A DNA stretch of 64,000 nucleotides from Clostridium peptidivorans (GCF_900205925.1 NZ_OAOD01000016.1:20838-84837); one strand, 5' to 3'. Positions 44,037 through 54,309 are shown, counted from the first letter of the stretch. Notes: generated by a model not told the origin, from the sequence alone. Numbers and translations: made by a program.

Positions 44037-45941
44037 CTACACTTCTATAAACATATCCTTTTCTTCACCACAAGCAGGACAAGTCCACTCTTCTGGTATA
44101 TTTTCAAATAGAGTTCCTGGAGCTACTTCCCCTTCTGGATCACCAACGCCAGGATCATATTCATAACCACATCCATTACATACATAATGTTTCCAAGTTG
44201 GAACAACTTTCCTCGGAACAGCTCTCTTCATCTTCTTCATTGGTGGAGCTTCCTTCTTTGCTTCTCCGTTGTCTAAAGCTTTAATAAGCAGTGGTAAGAC
44301 TTCCATTAAATCTCCAACAATACCGTAGTCTGCATTCTTGAATATTTTAGCATTAGGATCAATATTTATAGCAACAATTGTAGCAGCATCCTTTATCCCT
44401 TTCAAATGCTGACCTGCACCAGAAATACCGCAGGCAATATAAAGATTTCCATTAAATTTTTGACCAGACATACCAACATAGCGATTAAGTGGTACATATT
44501 TAAGGGTTTCAGCTACTGGACGGGAAGAACCTATGGCTGCACCAGCTTGTACTGCCAAATCTTCTATAAGCTTCATATTTTCTTTTTCCCCTATGCCTAG
44601 CCCTGCACTAACTACTCTTTCAGCCTTGCTTATAGGAGTATCCATAGGAATTCCAACTGTAAAATCATAGCCATCTGTCTTAAGAGCTTCCACAAGAGCA
44701 TTAACTCTTTCTTCAAGAGTTCCATCCTTATAGATTACTTTCTTACGATAACCTGTGGCAGGTTCACGTGAAGTCTTACCTACCTGCTCGGTTTTGGGCA
44801 TCTTTCCAATGATACTCGCAGCAATAACCACACGCTGAATCTCATTAGTTCCTTCATATATTGTACAAATCTTAGCATCCCTATAAGCACGTTCAACTTC
44901 CATACCTTTAAGATAACCACTTCCGCCAAATATTTGAACAGCGTCGTTAACTATCTCAAGGCAGACATCTGAAGCATATTGTTTTGCCATAGCAGATTCC
45001 ATACCATAATGCTCGTGATTTTGTTTAAGTTCTGCTGCACTGTAAATAAGCAATCTAGCTGCTCTAAGTTTTGTAGCCATATCAGCTAGCTTAAAAGCAA
45101 TAGCTTGCTGCTGACAGATAGGTTTTCCAAATTGAACTCTTTCTTTTGAATACTCCAATGCATTCTCATAAGCTCCTTGTGCAATGCCTAGAGCTTGAGC
45201 TGCAATACCAATACGCCCGCCATCCAATGTGGACATAGCAATCTTGAAACCTTCTCCCTCTTTACCTAATAAATTTTCCTTAGGTACCTTCACATTATTA
45301 AAAATCAACTCTGCAGTTGCAGAAGAACGAATACCCATCTTGTCGTAATGTTTACCAAAAGTAAAGCCTTCCCAGCCATTTTCTACGATAAAGGCACTGA
45401 TTCCTCGAGTCCCTATATCAGGTGTAGTAACAGCAAAGACAATGTAAGTATCAGCCTCGCCTCCGTTGGTGATAAATATCTTTTCACCATTTAAGATATA
45501 ATAATCACCTTCCAAGACAGCAGTAGTTTCAGTACCACCAGCATCACTACCGGCATTTTCCTCGGTGAGGGCAAATGCACCAAGCTTTTCTCCCTTTGCA
45601 AGCGGGATCAAGTACTTTTGTTTTTGTTCTTCTGTTCCATAGGCAGCAATGGGGTATGTCCCTAAAGATGTATGAGCAGAAAGAATTACACCTGTACCAC
45701 CATCAACTCTTGATAATTCTTCAACGGCAATTGCGTAGCTGATTACATCCTGACCTTCTCCACCATACTCCTTTGCATATGGAATTCCCATTGCTCCCAT
45801 CTCAGCTAGTCCATGAACCACTTCTGAAGGAAATCTATTTTCCTGATCCAACATAAATGCAATTGGTTTAACTTGCTCTTCAGCAAACTGTCTAATTTTT
45901 AACCTAAAATCTTCATGTTGTTCTGTAGTCTTAAAAAACAT
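44037..45941 (-). CDS. Acyl-CoA dehydrogenase / EtfA C-terminal / rubredoxin triple fusion
   Basis: 634 aa. Residues 1-380 are an acyl-CoA dehydrogenase ([40 protein letters not shown], and the catalytic Glu in [18 protein letters not shown]). Residues about 400-570 are the FAD domain of electron-transferring flavoprotein alpha ([53 protein letters not shown]). Residues about 585-634 are rubredoxin with CNGCGYEY and CPACGEE. One chain thus links substrate FAD, Etf FAD and a one-electron iron site. The acyl substrate is unknown. The flavodiiron gene follows 52 bases downstream. Confidence 0.93.
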   Translation of the reverse strand: MFFKTTEQHEDFRLKIRQFAEEQVKPIAFMLDQENRFPSEVVHGLAEMGAMGIPYAKEYGGEGQDVISYAIAVEELSRVDGGTGVILSAHTSLGTYPIAAYGTEEQKQKYLIPLAKGEKLGAFALTEENAGSDAGGTETTAVLEGDYYILNGEKIFITNGGEADTYIVFAVTTPDIGTRGISAFIVENGWEGFTFGKHYDKMGIRSSATAELIFNNVKVPKENLLGKEGEGFKIAMSTLDGGRIGIAAQALGIAQGAYENALEYSKERVQFGKPICQQQAIAFKLADMATKLRAARLLIYSAAELKQNHEHYGMESAMAKQYASDVCLEIVNDAVQIFGGSGYLKGMEVERAYRDAKICTIYEGTNEIQRVVIAASIIGKMPKTEQVGKTSREPATGYRKKVIYKDGTLEERVNALVEALKTDGYDFTVGIPMDTPISKAERVVSAGLGIGEKENMKLIEDLAVQAGAAIGSSRPVAETLKYVPLNRYVGMSGQKFNGNLYIACGISGAGQHLKGIKDAATIVAINIDPNAKIFKNADYGIVGDLMEVLPLLIKALDNGEAKKEAPPMKKMKRAVPRKVVPTWKHYVCNGCGYEYDPGVGDPEGEVAPGTLFENIPEEWTCPACGEEKDMFIEV

Positions 45942-46361
45942 AAATATACCTCCTCATAATTAAAACAATTTCATAAATGCAACTTATTGGTAAATTACAG
46001 CAATGGAAACTTGTTAACCCTAGGTAATCTATACAATGACTTTTTCATTTAAAAGTTATCTAATTGCTGAATTTGCTATTGTATGCCACATTTAGAACAA
46101 TATTTATTATTTACATATAATAGTTATATAATTTATTATACTATTTAATAATTATTATTACAAACTCGTTTTAATAATTTTATATAATCAATTACATGCG
46201 TTTTGGTAAATTATCCATCATATTCTACATAAACTAATAATTTACTCCATTTTTCTGTATGTAGCTGCAGATGAATTCCTAATATTAATTGTTACATTAT
46301 TCTAAATGGACTTTTTTTGCTATGGAGATATTTATGAGTTTTTTATAAGACTTATGCATAG
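45942..46361. other. Gene-free AT-rich region upstream of the fusion gene
   Basis: Promoter region of the acyl-CoA dehydrogenase fusion, 420 bases, dominated by A/T tracts. Repeated TTATTATA/TATAATA motifs around 46100-46170 could hold regulatory sites; I see no open frame. Confidence 0.3.
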
Positions 46362-46396
46362 GAAAACCCTCGGCACTTCTGCCAGGGGCTTCATTG
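46362..46396 (-). repeat. Orphan terminator-like hairpin, related to 3887-3913
   Basis: AACCCTCGGCACTTCTGCCA-GGGG: CCCTCGGCA pairs with TGCCAGGGG. It lies between divergent genes, so it ends no visible gene. The same CCTCGGCA-TTCTG core follows the MCP gene. Confidence 0.5.
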
Positions 46397-46505
46397 CTTA
46401 AGGTGATCCATGCAAATATCTACACAAATAATTTCTTTTAAAGCTAACACAAGTTCCACAAAATTCATATATTAAAGTATATAACTAAATTTGGAGGATT
46501 AAGAA

Positions 46506-46994
46506 TTGGCAACTTTCAAATCTTTTTCTGGTACTATTACTATGATTGATAATTTTATGACAACAACCGAAGAAAGAGTAGGCTGTAATAAAATAATGTC
46601 TGTAGAAAATAAAGATGGAAATATAGTTAATTTTGTGGTGACACCAAGTACTTACTTTGTTGATCACGTAACATTGACACTAGGAGATAATGTCACTGGT
46701 TTTTATGATGCAAATGCACCTGTGCCTTTAATTTACCCACCACAGCTTCGTGCAATTGTTATGTCAAAAGATACAGCGGTTCAAAATGTAAAAGTAGACT
46801 ATTTTAACTCAGCGCTAATAAGTAGTGATGGTAACTTAAAATTAAACATTTCACCACATACTAAAATACTATTGAGAAATGATCAATCTTTTACCGAAAG
46901 CCCTGCAAATCGAAATCTAATTGTTGTCTATGGTGCTACCACAAGAAGTATACCAGCCCAAACCACACCATATAAGATTATTGTTATTTGTTAG
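46506..46994 (+). CDS. Conserved-type unknown protein, beta-rich
   Basis: 162 aa from a TTG preceded by TTGGAGGAT. Predicted strands throughout (FKSFSGTITMIDNFMTTTEE, VNFVVTPSTYFVDHVTLTLG, IYPPQLRAIVMSKDTAVQNV) and a final hydrophobic IIVIC. The layout of repeated short strands with a TYFV-type core recalls an OB-like fold. No signal peptide or catalytic motif. I do not recognise a named family. Confidence 0.7.
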   Translation: MATFKSFSGTITMIDNFMTTTEERVGCNKIMSVENKDGNIVNFVVTPSTYFVDHVTLTLGDNVTGFYDANAPVPLIYPPQLRAIVMSKDTAVQNVKVDYFNSALISSDGNLKLNISPHTKILLRNDQSFTESPANRNLIVVYGATTRSIPAQTTPYKIIVIC

Positions 46995-47000
46995 AAGTTA

Positions 47001-47048
47001 AAATTAACGCTGTAGATTCTAACCTAATAGAATTTACAGCGTTAACTT
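47001..47048. terminator. Bidirectional terminator between convergent genes
   Basis: TTAACGCTGTAGATTCTA pairs with TAGAATTTACAGCGTTAA (one mismatch). T-runs lie on both sides, so it can serve the 46506 gene and the lantibiotic operon. Confidence 0.75.
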
Positions 47049-47065
47049 AAAAAAATATTTTATAA

Positions 47066-48430
47066 TTAATTTATTGGTATTTCTAAAGTAACTTTAGCAC
47101 CGCCGGTTTCTTTGGAATTTGCTAAATATAAATTTCCATTGTGCTGTCTCAAAAATTCCCTTGCAATATATAATCCCATACCATAATGATTTTTTAAATT
47201 TCTGCTCTTATTACCCTGAAAAAACTGTTCTGTAGCATAATTTAATTCTTCTTGTGTAAATCCTCTCCCTGAATCCTCAATTATAAACCTTATATGTTCA
47301 TTATTGATATCAGCTTGAAATAATATTTTCCCATTTACAGGACTGTAATCCACAGCATTGGATATAACATTAATTATTGCACGCTGCAATGCTATCTCAT
47401 CTGCTAAAAAATATTTTGGAATTTCTCCAATTCTTCTTATAAATTCAATTCTTTTATCCCTTGCCATTGAATGTCCAACTTCTGATATATCCTCAATAAA
47501 GTTTTGCAAATCTATCTCTTTTTTCTGAATTACAGTTTCTCTTTCTGACTTAATAATTTCAATTAATGACTTCATATATACTTCCATTTTACTGCTCTCA
47601 CTTAAGATATTTTTAACAAATGTACTTTGATCCGAATTTAAATCCAGTTCGTTTAAAAGCTCTGCATTTCCTTTAAGAATTGTCAATGGAGTTCCTATAT
47701 CATGAGCCAGTGCTGCCATTTGTTCCTTTCTTGACTGCTCCATCTTCCACTGTTTATTAAGGGATTGCTGTAATTCCATTTTCATCTTATCTAATGCAGA
47801 AAGTATGTCATTAATCTCAATTATATTTGAGTACTTTATTTGAAACTCCAAGTTTCCCATATGTATATTTTCTGTAGTGTCCTTTATGATTTTCATTTCT
47901 TTTGACAATCTTTTACGGAAGCACCTTGAAAAAATAATGACTTCACTAATAAACAAAATAATATATTGTAATAAAAAAAATTTTTCAGCATTGGGCATAT
48001 ACTTTTGCAGCATTGGATTAGAAAACTTAGCTATCAAACTATACTCTACTATGCAAATTTCATTTTTTCTTTGTATTATCTTATAAAAGTGATTTCCTTC
48101 TTTCGTTTTATTGTCCTGAAGAATTTTCCACATATCCAAAGATTTTTCTTCTGAAACATTTCCCTGAACCAATTTTCCGTCTAAATTATAAACTGCATAT
48201 TTGCATTCTTCTGGTATTAGTGGCCTCACATCTTTAGCTTTGGCAATATCATTTCTTTTTTGTTCAATGTATTGTTCACAATAATTAGCAGGCAGAATAG
48301 TTTTATTTTGTAGCATAAATCCAAATAAAACAAAAATTGAAATTGCGAATAAAATTGTAGCTGCACAAAAATAAATGATGTAAAGTGCAAAAATCCTGCC
48401 AATATTTTTTTGCCTATTAATTATTTCCAC
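47066..48430 (-). CDS. Histidine kinase of the lantibiotic-type regulatory pair
   Basis: 454 aa from the GTG at 48430, with GGGGAG ten bases upstream; a TTG at 48448 is less likely. Two membrane segments (about 10-35 and 145-165) enclose an extracellular domain of about 110 residues. Phosphoacceptor motif AALAHDIGTPLTILKGNAEL (about 243), then NVISNAVDYS, EDSGRGF and YGMGLYIAREFL. It overlaps the regulator gene. It should sense a lantibiotic or host peptide and activate the ABC genes upstream. Confidence 0.9.
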   Translation of the reverse strand: MEIINRQKNIGRIFALYIIYFCAATILFAISIFVLFGFMLQNKTILPANYCEQYIEQKRNDIAKAKDVRPLIPEECKYAVYNLDGKLVQGNVSEEKSLDMWKILQDNKTKEGNHFYKIIQRKNEICIVEYSLIAKFSNPMLQKYMPNAEKFFLLQYIILFISEVIIFSRCFRKRLSKEMKIIKDTTENIHMGNLEFQIKYSNIIEINDILSALDKMKMELQQSLNKQWKMEQSRKEQMAALAHDIGTPLTILKGNAELLNELDLNSDQSTFVKNILSESSKMEVYMKSLIEIIKSERETVIQKKEIDLQNFIEDISEVGHSMARDKRIEFIRRIGEIPKYFLADEIALQRAIINVISNAVDYSPVNGKILFQADINNEHIRFIIEDSGRGFTQEELNYATEQFFQGNKSRNLKNHYGMGLYIAREFLRQHNGNLYLANSKETGGAKVTLEIPIN

Positions 48431-49080
48431 CTGTATCCAACTCCCCAAACTGTTTCTATAGGATTCATTCCTATACTTTTCAGCTTCATTCGTATATTCT
48501 TGATATGCTCCACAATAGCTGTTGTATCACTATTCCCATCAAACCCAAAAACTTTTTCATATATAAGTTCTTTAGAAAATACTTGTCCATGATTGATAGC
48601 CAAATACTCACAAATATTGTATTCACTTTTTGTAAAAGAAACTAACATATCATTAAAATAAACTTCTTTTGACGTCATATAAAACTTAAGATTAGAAATG
48701 AAAAAGGCATTTTGTTTTTCTCTATGTTCTCGTCTTAAATGGGCAGTTACTCTTGCTCTTAACTCATTAATTCCAAAGGGTTTTAATATATAGTCATCCG
48801 CGCCTAAGCTAAACCCTGTTACCACATCTTGTTCCATAGTCTTTGCTGTTAAAAAAATAATAGGGCAGTCTACTATATTACGGATTTCCTTACATAGTGA
48901 AAACCCATCAATTTCTGGCATCATCACATCAAGCAGTATTAACTCGTATCTAAGATATTGATTTCTAGATAAAAGTGTTGGATTAGACACCGTATCTACA
49001 TTATGTCTTTCTCTTTCCAATGCCGTTTTTATGATGCTTAGTATTCCCTCTTCATCATCTATTGCCAAAATATATGCCAT
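48421..49080 (-). CDS. OmpR-family response regulator (lantibiotic-type)
   Basis: 219 aa from the ATG at 49080 with GGGGGAG before it; the frame runs further to 49116 without a ribosome site. Receiver motifs IDDEE, ELILLDVMMPEIDGFSL (Asp about 52) and KPFGINELRARV. Winged helix at about 125-219 ending in TVWGVGYRWK. Overlaps the kinase gene. Order ABC ATPase, two permeases, RR, HK matches CprABC-RK-type systems. Confidence 0.92.
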   Translation of the reverse strand: MAYILAIDDEEGILSIIKTALERERHNVDTVSNPTLLSRNQYLRYELILLDVMMPEIDGFSLCKEIRNIVDCPIIFLTAKTMEQDVVTGFSLGADDYILKPFGINELRARVTAHLRREHREKQNAFFISNLKFYMTSKEVYFNDMLVSFTKSEYNICEYLAINHGQVFSKELIYEKVFGFDGNSDTTAIVEHIKNIRMKLKSIGMNPIETVWGVGYRWK

Positions 49081-49124
49081 TTTAACTCCCCCTGTTAATA
49101 ATGAAAATTTCCCCAAACTTAAAA

Positions 49125-49883
49125 TTATTTTTCTTTTCTGCCTTCATAAAAGTTGAACCATATTACTAAAAATAATCCAAACAAAATAGTTAATAAAACA
49201 CTATTTACAATTCCAGATTTAATCTCAGCTGCTTGTTTAGTTATTCCTTCTAAACTATACCACTTTATAAGAAAATAATCACAAAATCGAACTGACCATC
49301 CACAGGGTATCCATTGCCATATTCCATCCCCAAGTCCAGTAATAACCAAAGCAGAAAATAAGCTTTCAAATATCCCAACTCCTATAGATGCTCCAATTCC
49401 CCATAAAAAGCTTAACCATATATGAAATAAATATATAAAAATCTGGCTTCCGAATATAATTAAAATTATATCTTCATAAAAAGTTATAGGCAATACGTTC
49501 TGCTGCAAAATATATTGAAATCCAATAAAGAAACCTCCTACAGTTACACTTGTAGAAATAAAACCCAAAATCAGCATCAATACTATCTTACTAAAAAGGC
49601 TCTTTTGTTTTCCATATGCTGTTCCCAGCATTTCTTTAAATCCACCTGCCATGGCTTCTTGTTCTACAACCATGGAACACACAACTCCTATTAATATAGG
49701 AAATATTATTGAAACTGCTTGTACATACCCTTGAACTTTACTTACTGCATTCCAGGTTGAAAAAGAATAGTACCATAGGAACATAACTATCCCTATAATT
49801 GGAATACAAATATGAATCCAATAAAAGGGAGTATTCTTCATCTTTATAAAATCAGCCTTTATCATATTTAAAATTGTGCTCAT
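49125..49883 (-). CDS. Lantibiotic-protection ABC permease, MutG/EpiG-like
   Basis: 252 aa from the ATG at 49883 with GGAGGTGG upstream, directly after the stop of the other permease (TAATATG). Six membrane segments, with the conserved KADFIKMKNTPFYWIHICIP start and WNAVSKVQGYVQAVSIIFPI. It forms half of the membrane part of a lantibiotic immunity exporter. The C-terminus ends NFYEGRKEK. Confidence 0.88.
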   Translation of the reverse strand: MSTILNMIKADFIKMKNTPFYWIHICIPIIGIVMFLWYYSFSTWNAVSKVQGYVQAVSIIFPILIGVVCSMVVEQEAMAGGFKEMLGTAYGKQKSLFSKIVLMLILGFISTSVTVGGFFIGFQYILQQNVLPITFYEDIILIIFGSQIFIYLFHIWLSFLWGIGASIGVGIFESLFSALVITGLGDGIWQWIPCGWSVRFCDYFLIKWYSLEGITKQAAEIKSGIVNSVLLTILFGLFLVIWFNFYEGRKEK

Positions 49884-49884
49884 A

Positions 49885-50634
49885 TTATACCACCTCCTGC
49901 TTTTCAAACCATCTAGCTGTAAAATAAGTAACAGCTAATAATAAAATGATAGAAATAGAGACGCCAAAGGGTATAGATGAGTAATTAAGCAATTCTGGTG
50001 TAAAGGTCTCACTTCTTGGCTTTGCTAATAATCCATTAGGAAGAATTTTTAAAACAGGACACATAAGTCTAGCTGGATATGAAAAAGGTATTGCCCACCA
50101 GTACTTTTTAACAGATAAGATCATAAATATAATATTCAAAGGCACATTTATTAGCAATGTTAAAAAAATACCTATCTTATTTCCAAGAAACATGCATAAT
50201 GGAATCTGCCACATAAATGTAATAATAAGTAATATCGTAGCTGCTAATGAATTTAAAAATGAAATTTCCCCTATTACTTGCCTATCAATAACAAGCGGAC
50301 TTAACTGTACACTTAAAAAAATAATTATACAGGATATGGAAAGATTTTTTATTCCTACAAAAACTTTAGCAAACCATATTTTTTTTAAATCAACTGGAAG
50401 TGCTAGTACAGCTCTGTTTTTCATAGAGCCATCTACCTTGCTTAAAAGTGCGCAAGTTAATGAAACTGATCCTGGAAGCATCATAGCATACCACCAGTTA
50501 TAACTATCAACTTGAAAATAATTTGCTGCCAGAAAAAACGAAAGCAAAACAGTCAATATTGGCATTATCCATACGATTTTCTTTAAAAAAGTATTTTTTA
50601 TTTTTAGATTTTCTGATAAGAAATACTGAAGCAT
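49885..50634 (-). CDS. Lantibiotic-protection ABC permease, MutE/EpiE-like
   Basis: 249 aa with six hydrophobic segments and the family opening FLSENLKIKNTFLKKIVWIM and YNWWYAMMLPGSVSLTCALL. It starts 3 bases after the ATPase stop and is followed at once by the second permease. Removes peptide from the outer membrane face together with the ATPase. Confidence 0.88.
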   Translation of the reverse strand: MLQYFLSENLKIKNTFLKKIVWIMPILTVLLSFFLAANYFQVDSYNWWYAMMLPGSVSLTCALLSKVDGSMKNRAVLALPVDLKKIWFAKVFVGIKNLSISCIIIFLSVQLSPLVIDRQVIGEISFLNSLAATILLIITFMWQIPLCMFLGNKIGIFLTLLINVPLNIIFMILSVKKYWWAIPFSYPARLMCPVLKILPNGLLAKPRSETFTPELLNYSSIPFGVSISIILLLAVTYFTARWFEKQEVV

Positions 50635-50636
50635 CT

Positions 50637-51341
50637 TTATACCTCCCTCCTATACTTTCCAGCAATTTCTACAAAAAGTTTTTCTAAGTTCTCCCCTTTT
50701 CTTAGTTCCCCTTCATAGCCTAAAATACCACCAGATATAATCCCAATATGGTCAGCTATCTGTTCTACTTCACTTAATATATGGCTTGACAATATGACTG
50801 TAATATTTTTTTGCGGGAAAGATTTTATTAAGCTTCTTAGCTCCTGTATTCCAAATGGGTCAAGTCCATTGGTAGGTTCATCTAATATTAATAGTTTGGG
50901 ATTATTAAGTAGTGCAATTGCAATCCCTAATCGCTGTTTCATTCCCATAGAAAACTGGCCTGCTCGTTTTTTCCCTGTATCCTCAAGTCCTACTATATTT
51001 AAAACTTCTTCAATTCTTGCATCTGACAGTCCAAGTACTGTGGTGCGAACTTTTAAATTATCCACTGCGGTCAGATTTTCATATAGTGGGGCTGCCTCTA
51101 TAAGTGAACCAATTACTTGTAAATCCCTTCTTCTCCATTTATGACCTTCAAATAAGATTTCACCTGATGTAGGTTTAAGCATACCTACAATCATTTTAAG
51201 CAAAGTTGATTTTCCCGCTCCATTTGGTCCAAGGAGACCATAAATAGAGTTTCTTGGAACTGTAATCGATACCTCTTTTACTGCCTCTTGCTTTTTAAAT
51301 GTTTTACCTAAATTTTTCGTTTCTAAAATAATATCCTTCAT
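50637..51341 (-). CDS. Lantibiotic-protection ABC ATPase (BcrA/EpiF-like)
   Basis: 234 aa from the ATG at 51341, AAGGAGGAG upstream. Walker A GLLGPNGAGKSTLL, signature FSMGMKQRLGIAIAL, Walker B LLILDEPTNGLDPFG and H-loop LSSHILSEVEQI. The E-loop variant (a Glu in place of the Q-loop Gln, as in SLIEAAPLYENLT) marks lantibiotic-immunity ATPases. First gene of the five-gene operon. Confidence 0.93.
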   Translation of the reverse strand: MKDIILETKNLGKTFKKQEAVKEVSITVPRNSIYGLLGPNGAGKSTLLKMIVGMLKPTSGEILFEGHKWRRRDLQVIGSLIEAAPLYENLTAVDNLKVRTTVLGLSDARIEEVLNIVGLEDTGKKRAGQFSMGMKQRLGIAIALLNNPKLLILDEPTNGLDPFGIQELRSLIKSFPQKNITVILSSHILSEVEQIADHIGIISGGILGYEGELRKGENLEKLFVEIAGKYRREV

Positions 51342-51413
51342 TTTATATCTCCTCCTTATAATTAAAGGATAAATCATAATTATAAGGATTTTATAAGGAA
51401 AGCAAATTCAAAT

Positions 51414-51465
51414 TTAAAAATAGCATTATTAATATCTAAACAGATATTAATAATGCTATTAAACC
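51414..51465 (-). terminator. Terminator of the large histidine kinase gene
   Basis: A perfect 19-bp stem (AATAGCATTATTAATATCT and its complement, 51419-51460) with a 4-nt loop, followed by TTTTTAAATTTG on the minus strand. Confidence 0.8.
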
Positions 51466-51529
51466 ATTACTATCTAATCCAAACTTCACAAGTTTAATTA
51501 TAATTTTTCTGGCGCTTTCCAATTTCCCA

Positions 51530-51556
51530 ATTTAACCCAAGGATCTGGCCCCTAAA
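51530..51556. repeat. GGGGCC-type dispersed repeat, copy 3 (degenerate)
   Basis: TTTAACCCAAGGATCTGGCC followed by CCTAAAATTTT; overlaps the end of the kinase gene. Confidence 0.5.
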
Positions 51557-53642
51557 ATTTTGGCATTTCAATCATAGCCTTAAACAAATCTCCATCTATT
51601 TCTATATGAAAGCTTCCATTTTGAATATCAATGAGACTTTTAGCTATGGATAATCCAAGTCCACTGCCTTGACTGCTTCTTGATTCATCTCCTCTTTTAA
51701 AACGCTCCATTAGTTCATTTGCAGAGATGTTTAATTCATAAGCAGAAATATTTTTAATTACTATCCTTGCTTCACTTTCTAATTCTTCAATATCTATATA
51801 TACCCTTGAGCCTGTAAGAGCATATTTAAATATGTTGGACAATAAGTTTTCTATAACTCTCCAAAACAATTTCCCATCTGCTTTAATATAAACTTTATCT
51901 TTAGGATGATTTAGCCTAAATTCTAACCCTAGTTCTTCAATTTTATCATTAAGTTCCCCAAGACCTTGAGTTATTAAGGAAGTAACATCTATCTTTTCAT
52001 ATTCTACTGGAATACTTCCACTAGAAGCTTTAGCAGCCTCAAATAAATCCTCTGTTAATATTTTAAGTCTTTGAGACTTTTGGTCTAGTACTTCTATATA
52101 TTCATCCGCCTTTGATTTATCTGTTTCTTTTTTGAGTAAATCTACATAGGTAATAATTGAAGTTAAAGGAGTTCTTATATCATGAGATACATTTGTGATT
52201 AATTCAGTTTTTAAACGTTCACTTTTAACCTCATTTTCAACTGCCTTGTTTAATCCCTCTGTTATACTATTAATATTTGAGGCAAGTTTACCAAGTTCCC
52301 CCTTACTTTCTAGGTTTATTTTATGGTTCAGCTCACCATCTTTTACTCTCTCTACCCCTTCTTTTATTAACTGAAATTCCTTTACCTTCTTAAACGCTAT
52401 CCATACCGCTGCTCCAATTGTTATTGGAAACATGAAAAAAGTTAAGGCAATTAATGCTGGATATCCTATGGTTATTAAAACAACCTTTACAGCAAAACTT
52501 CCACTATTATATACTTCTTTTACAAACTTAAATACCCTATAGAATATTCTATAAACCAATGTATTCTTTATGAATGTTCTATTTTTGATATGCTTAATTA
52601 ATGTCAATACTAAAATCAATCCTAGTGAACCTATGGAAATTGTTAATGGAATTACAATCTTGCCGACATTATAAATACCTATGGCATTTACTGCTATCCC
52701 CCATAGTGCTATTAAGAATGCACATGCAGCTAAGTTAATATCATTATATAATTTATCAAAAGAATTTAAATTTATGTCTTTATCCCCAAAGAATCTTCTA
52801 CCTGTAATAAGTATTAAACATATAAATGATACCAATAATCCTAGTAAAAATCCTGCTATTTCATAAAGACTACTATTAATAATTACTCTGCTTTGTTGCC
52901 ACTGTTCAATTGCTGGATTCAAATACTCATTCGTGAATCCAATATATATAACAGAATCCTGTTGATGTAATTCATTAACATTTGATGAAATCCAATTATA
53001 CTTTCTGTCATTAGATTTGTTATTCCATATCTCTTTTGGATATAACTTTTCTTGAACTCTATCATATATCATATAAGAAGGAAAAGACTCAAAATATCCT
53101 CTGCTGGTATCTGTAGTGTTTGTTAATGTATTTGTACCATCACTTGCATAATACATAACTCCGTTGAGATTTTTTAATCTTTGAACACATACATTATAAT
53201 TCTTTAAGTCTTCCTTTATTAAATCATTCTTTATTTGAGAAATTTTATCAGCATAAATCTCTTTAAATTTTTTATAATTTTCTTCATAACTCAAATTAGG
53301 ATTATACAGCTTAGAATGATCCTGGAACTCCCAATATAAATTGCTGTTGTTTACCTCACTTTGAATTCTATCCTCTGTTATACATCCGCCCTTTGAAACA
53401 TTTTCCTGATTTTTATATTTCACTGTTATTTTTGTTAATACATCTATAACACTACTGCTCTCTTCTATAAACTTTGAGCTTTGATAATAGCTATCTTCAA
53501 AGACTACTCCAAAATCATCATTATTAGTGCTTATTAAATTCATAAAAATTGTTATTGCGCCAGTAAAACATGCAATGACCATTATAAAAAGAACTATCTT
53601 AGTTGTTAATGAATGACTATATCTTGTCCACTTTGTATCCAA
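51552..53642 (-). CDS. Large membrane histidine kinase
   Basis: 696 aa from a TTG with GGGG close by, overlapping the regulator by 26 bases. One membrane segment near residue 15, an extracellular domain of about 230 residues, then six hydrophobic segments (about 255-410). A HAMP-like linker (EGVERVKDGELNHKINLESK) leads to the phosphoacceptor motif NVSHDIRTPLTSIITYVDLL (about 490) and the ATPase motifs LLSNIFKYAL and GSGLGLSIAKSL. The large ectodomain suggests an external ligand. The final codons overlap a GGGGCC repeat. Confidence 0.9.
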   Translation of the reverse strand: MDTKWTRYSHSLTTKIVLFIMVIACFTGAITIFMNLISTNNDDFGVVFEDSYYQSSKFIEESSSVIDVLTKITVKYKNQENVSKGGCITEDRIQSEVNNSNLYWEFQDHSKLYNPNLSYEENYKKFKEIYADKISQIKNDLIKEDLKNYNVCVQRLKNLNGVMYYASDGTNTLTNTTDTSRGYFESFPSYMIYDRVQEKLYPKEIWNNKSNDRKYNWISSNVNELHQQDSVIYIGFTNEYLNPAIEQWQQSRVIINSSLYEIAGFLLGLLVSFICLILITGRRFFGDKDINLNSFDKLYNDINLAACAFLIALWGIAVNAIGIYNVGKIVIPLTISIGSLGLILVLTLIKHIKNRTFIKNTLVYRIFYRVFKFVKEVYNSGSFAVKVVLITIGYPALIALTFFMFPITIGAAVWIAFKKVKEFQLIKEGVERVKDGELNHKINLESKGELGKLASNINSITEGLNKAVENEVKSERLKTELITNVSHDIRTPLTSIITYVDLLKKETDKSKADEYIEVLDQKSQRLKILTEDLFEAAKASSGSIPVEYEKIDVTSLITQGLGELNDKIEELGLEFRLNHPKDKVYIKADGKLFWRVIENLLSNIFKYALTGSRVYIDIEELESEARIVIKNISAYELNISANELMERFKRGDESRSSQGSGLGLSIAKSLIDIQNGSFHIEIDGDLFKAMIEMPKF

Positions 53643-54309
53643 TTCCCCACACCACCTTTAAATATTTTGGTTCTTTAGGATTTATTTCAATCTTTTCTCT
53701 TATTTTTCTTATGTGAACTGCTACAGTATTTTCCGGATTAAAGGCAACTTCATGCCATACCTTCTCGTATATGTCGTCTATAGAAAATACTCTCCCCGCA
53801 TTTGCAGTCAATAACTTTAATATCTTATATTGTACTGGCGTAAGTTTAACCTCTTCCCCATCTACAGTTATAATCTTACTCTCATCATCTATTACAAGTC
53901 CTCCTGTTTTAAATACATTATCTTTTGTTTCAAGGCTTCCTAAGGTTGTATATCTTCTTAGCTGAGACTTAACCCTTGCAATCAATTCTAATGGATTAAA
54001 TGGCTTAGTTATATAATCGTCAGCTCCCATATTTAATCCCATTATTTTATCCGTGTCCTCAACTTTTGCCGAAAGCATTATCACTGGTATATTATTGTTT
54101 TCTCTTATCTTCATTGTAGCTCTGAGTCCGTCCATTTTAGGCATCATAATGTCCATTATAACAAGATGTATTTCCTTTTCCTCAATTATTTCTAGTGCCT
54201 CTATTCCATTAGAAGCTTTAAATATTGTATACCCTTCATTTGTTAAATAAATCTTTATGGCATCTAGTATTTCCTTATCATCATCGCAAACCAATATATT
54301 CAATCCCAC
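53617..54309 (-). CDS. OmpR-family response regulator
   Basis: 230 aa. Receiver with LVCDDDKEI, phosphoacceptor VIMDIMMPKMDGLRA (Asp about 53), KPFNPLELIARVKSQLRRY; winged helix with LTPVQYKILKLLTANAGRVF and TVAVHIRKIREKIEINPKEP. Two-gene operon with the large kinase. No transporter beside it, unlike the two other systems. Confidence 0.93.
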   Translation of the reverse strand: MGLNILVCDDDKEILDAIKIYLTNEGYTIFKASNGIEALEIIEEKEIHLVIMDIMMPKMDGLRATMKIRENNNIPVIMLSAKVEDTDKIMGLNMGADDYITKPFNPLELIARVKSQLRRYTTLGSLETKDNVFKTGGLVIDDESKIITVDGEEVKLTPVQYKILKLLTANAGRVFSIDDIYEKVWHEVAFNPENTVAVHIRKIREKIEINPKEPKYLKVVWGIGYKVDKI

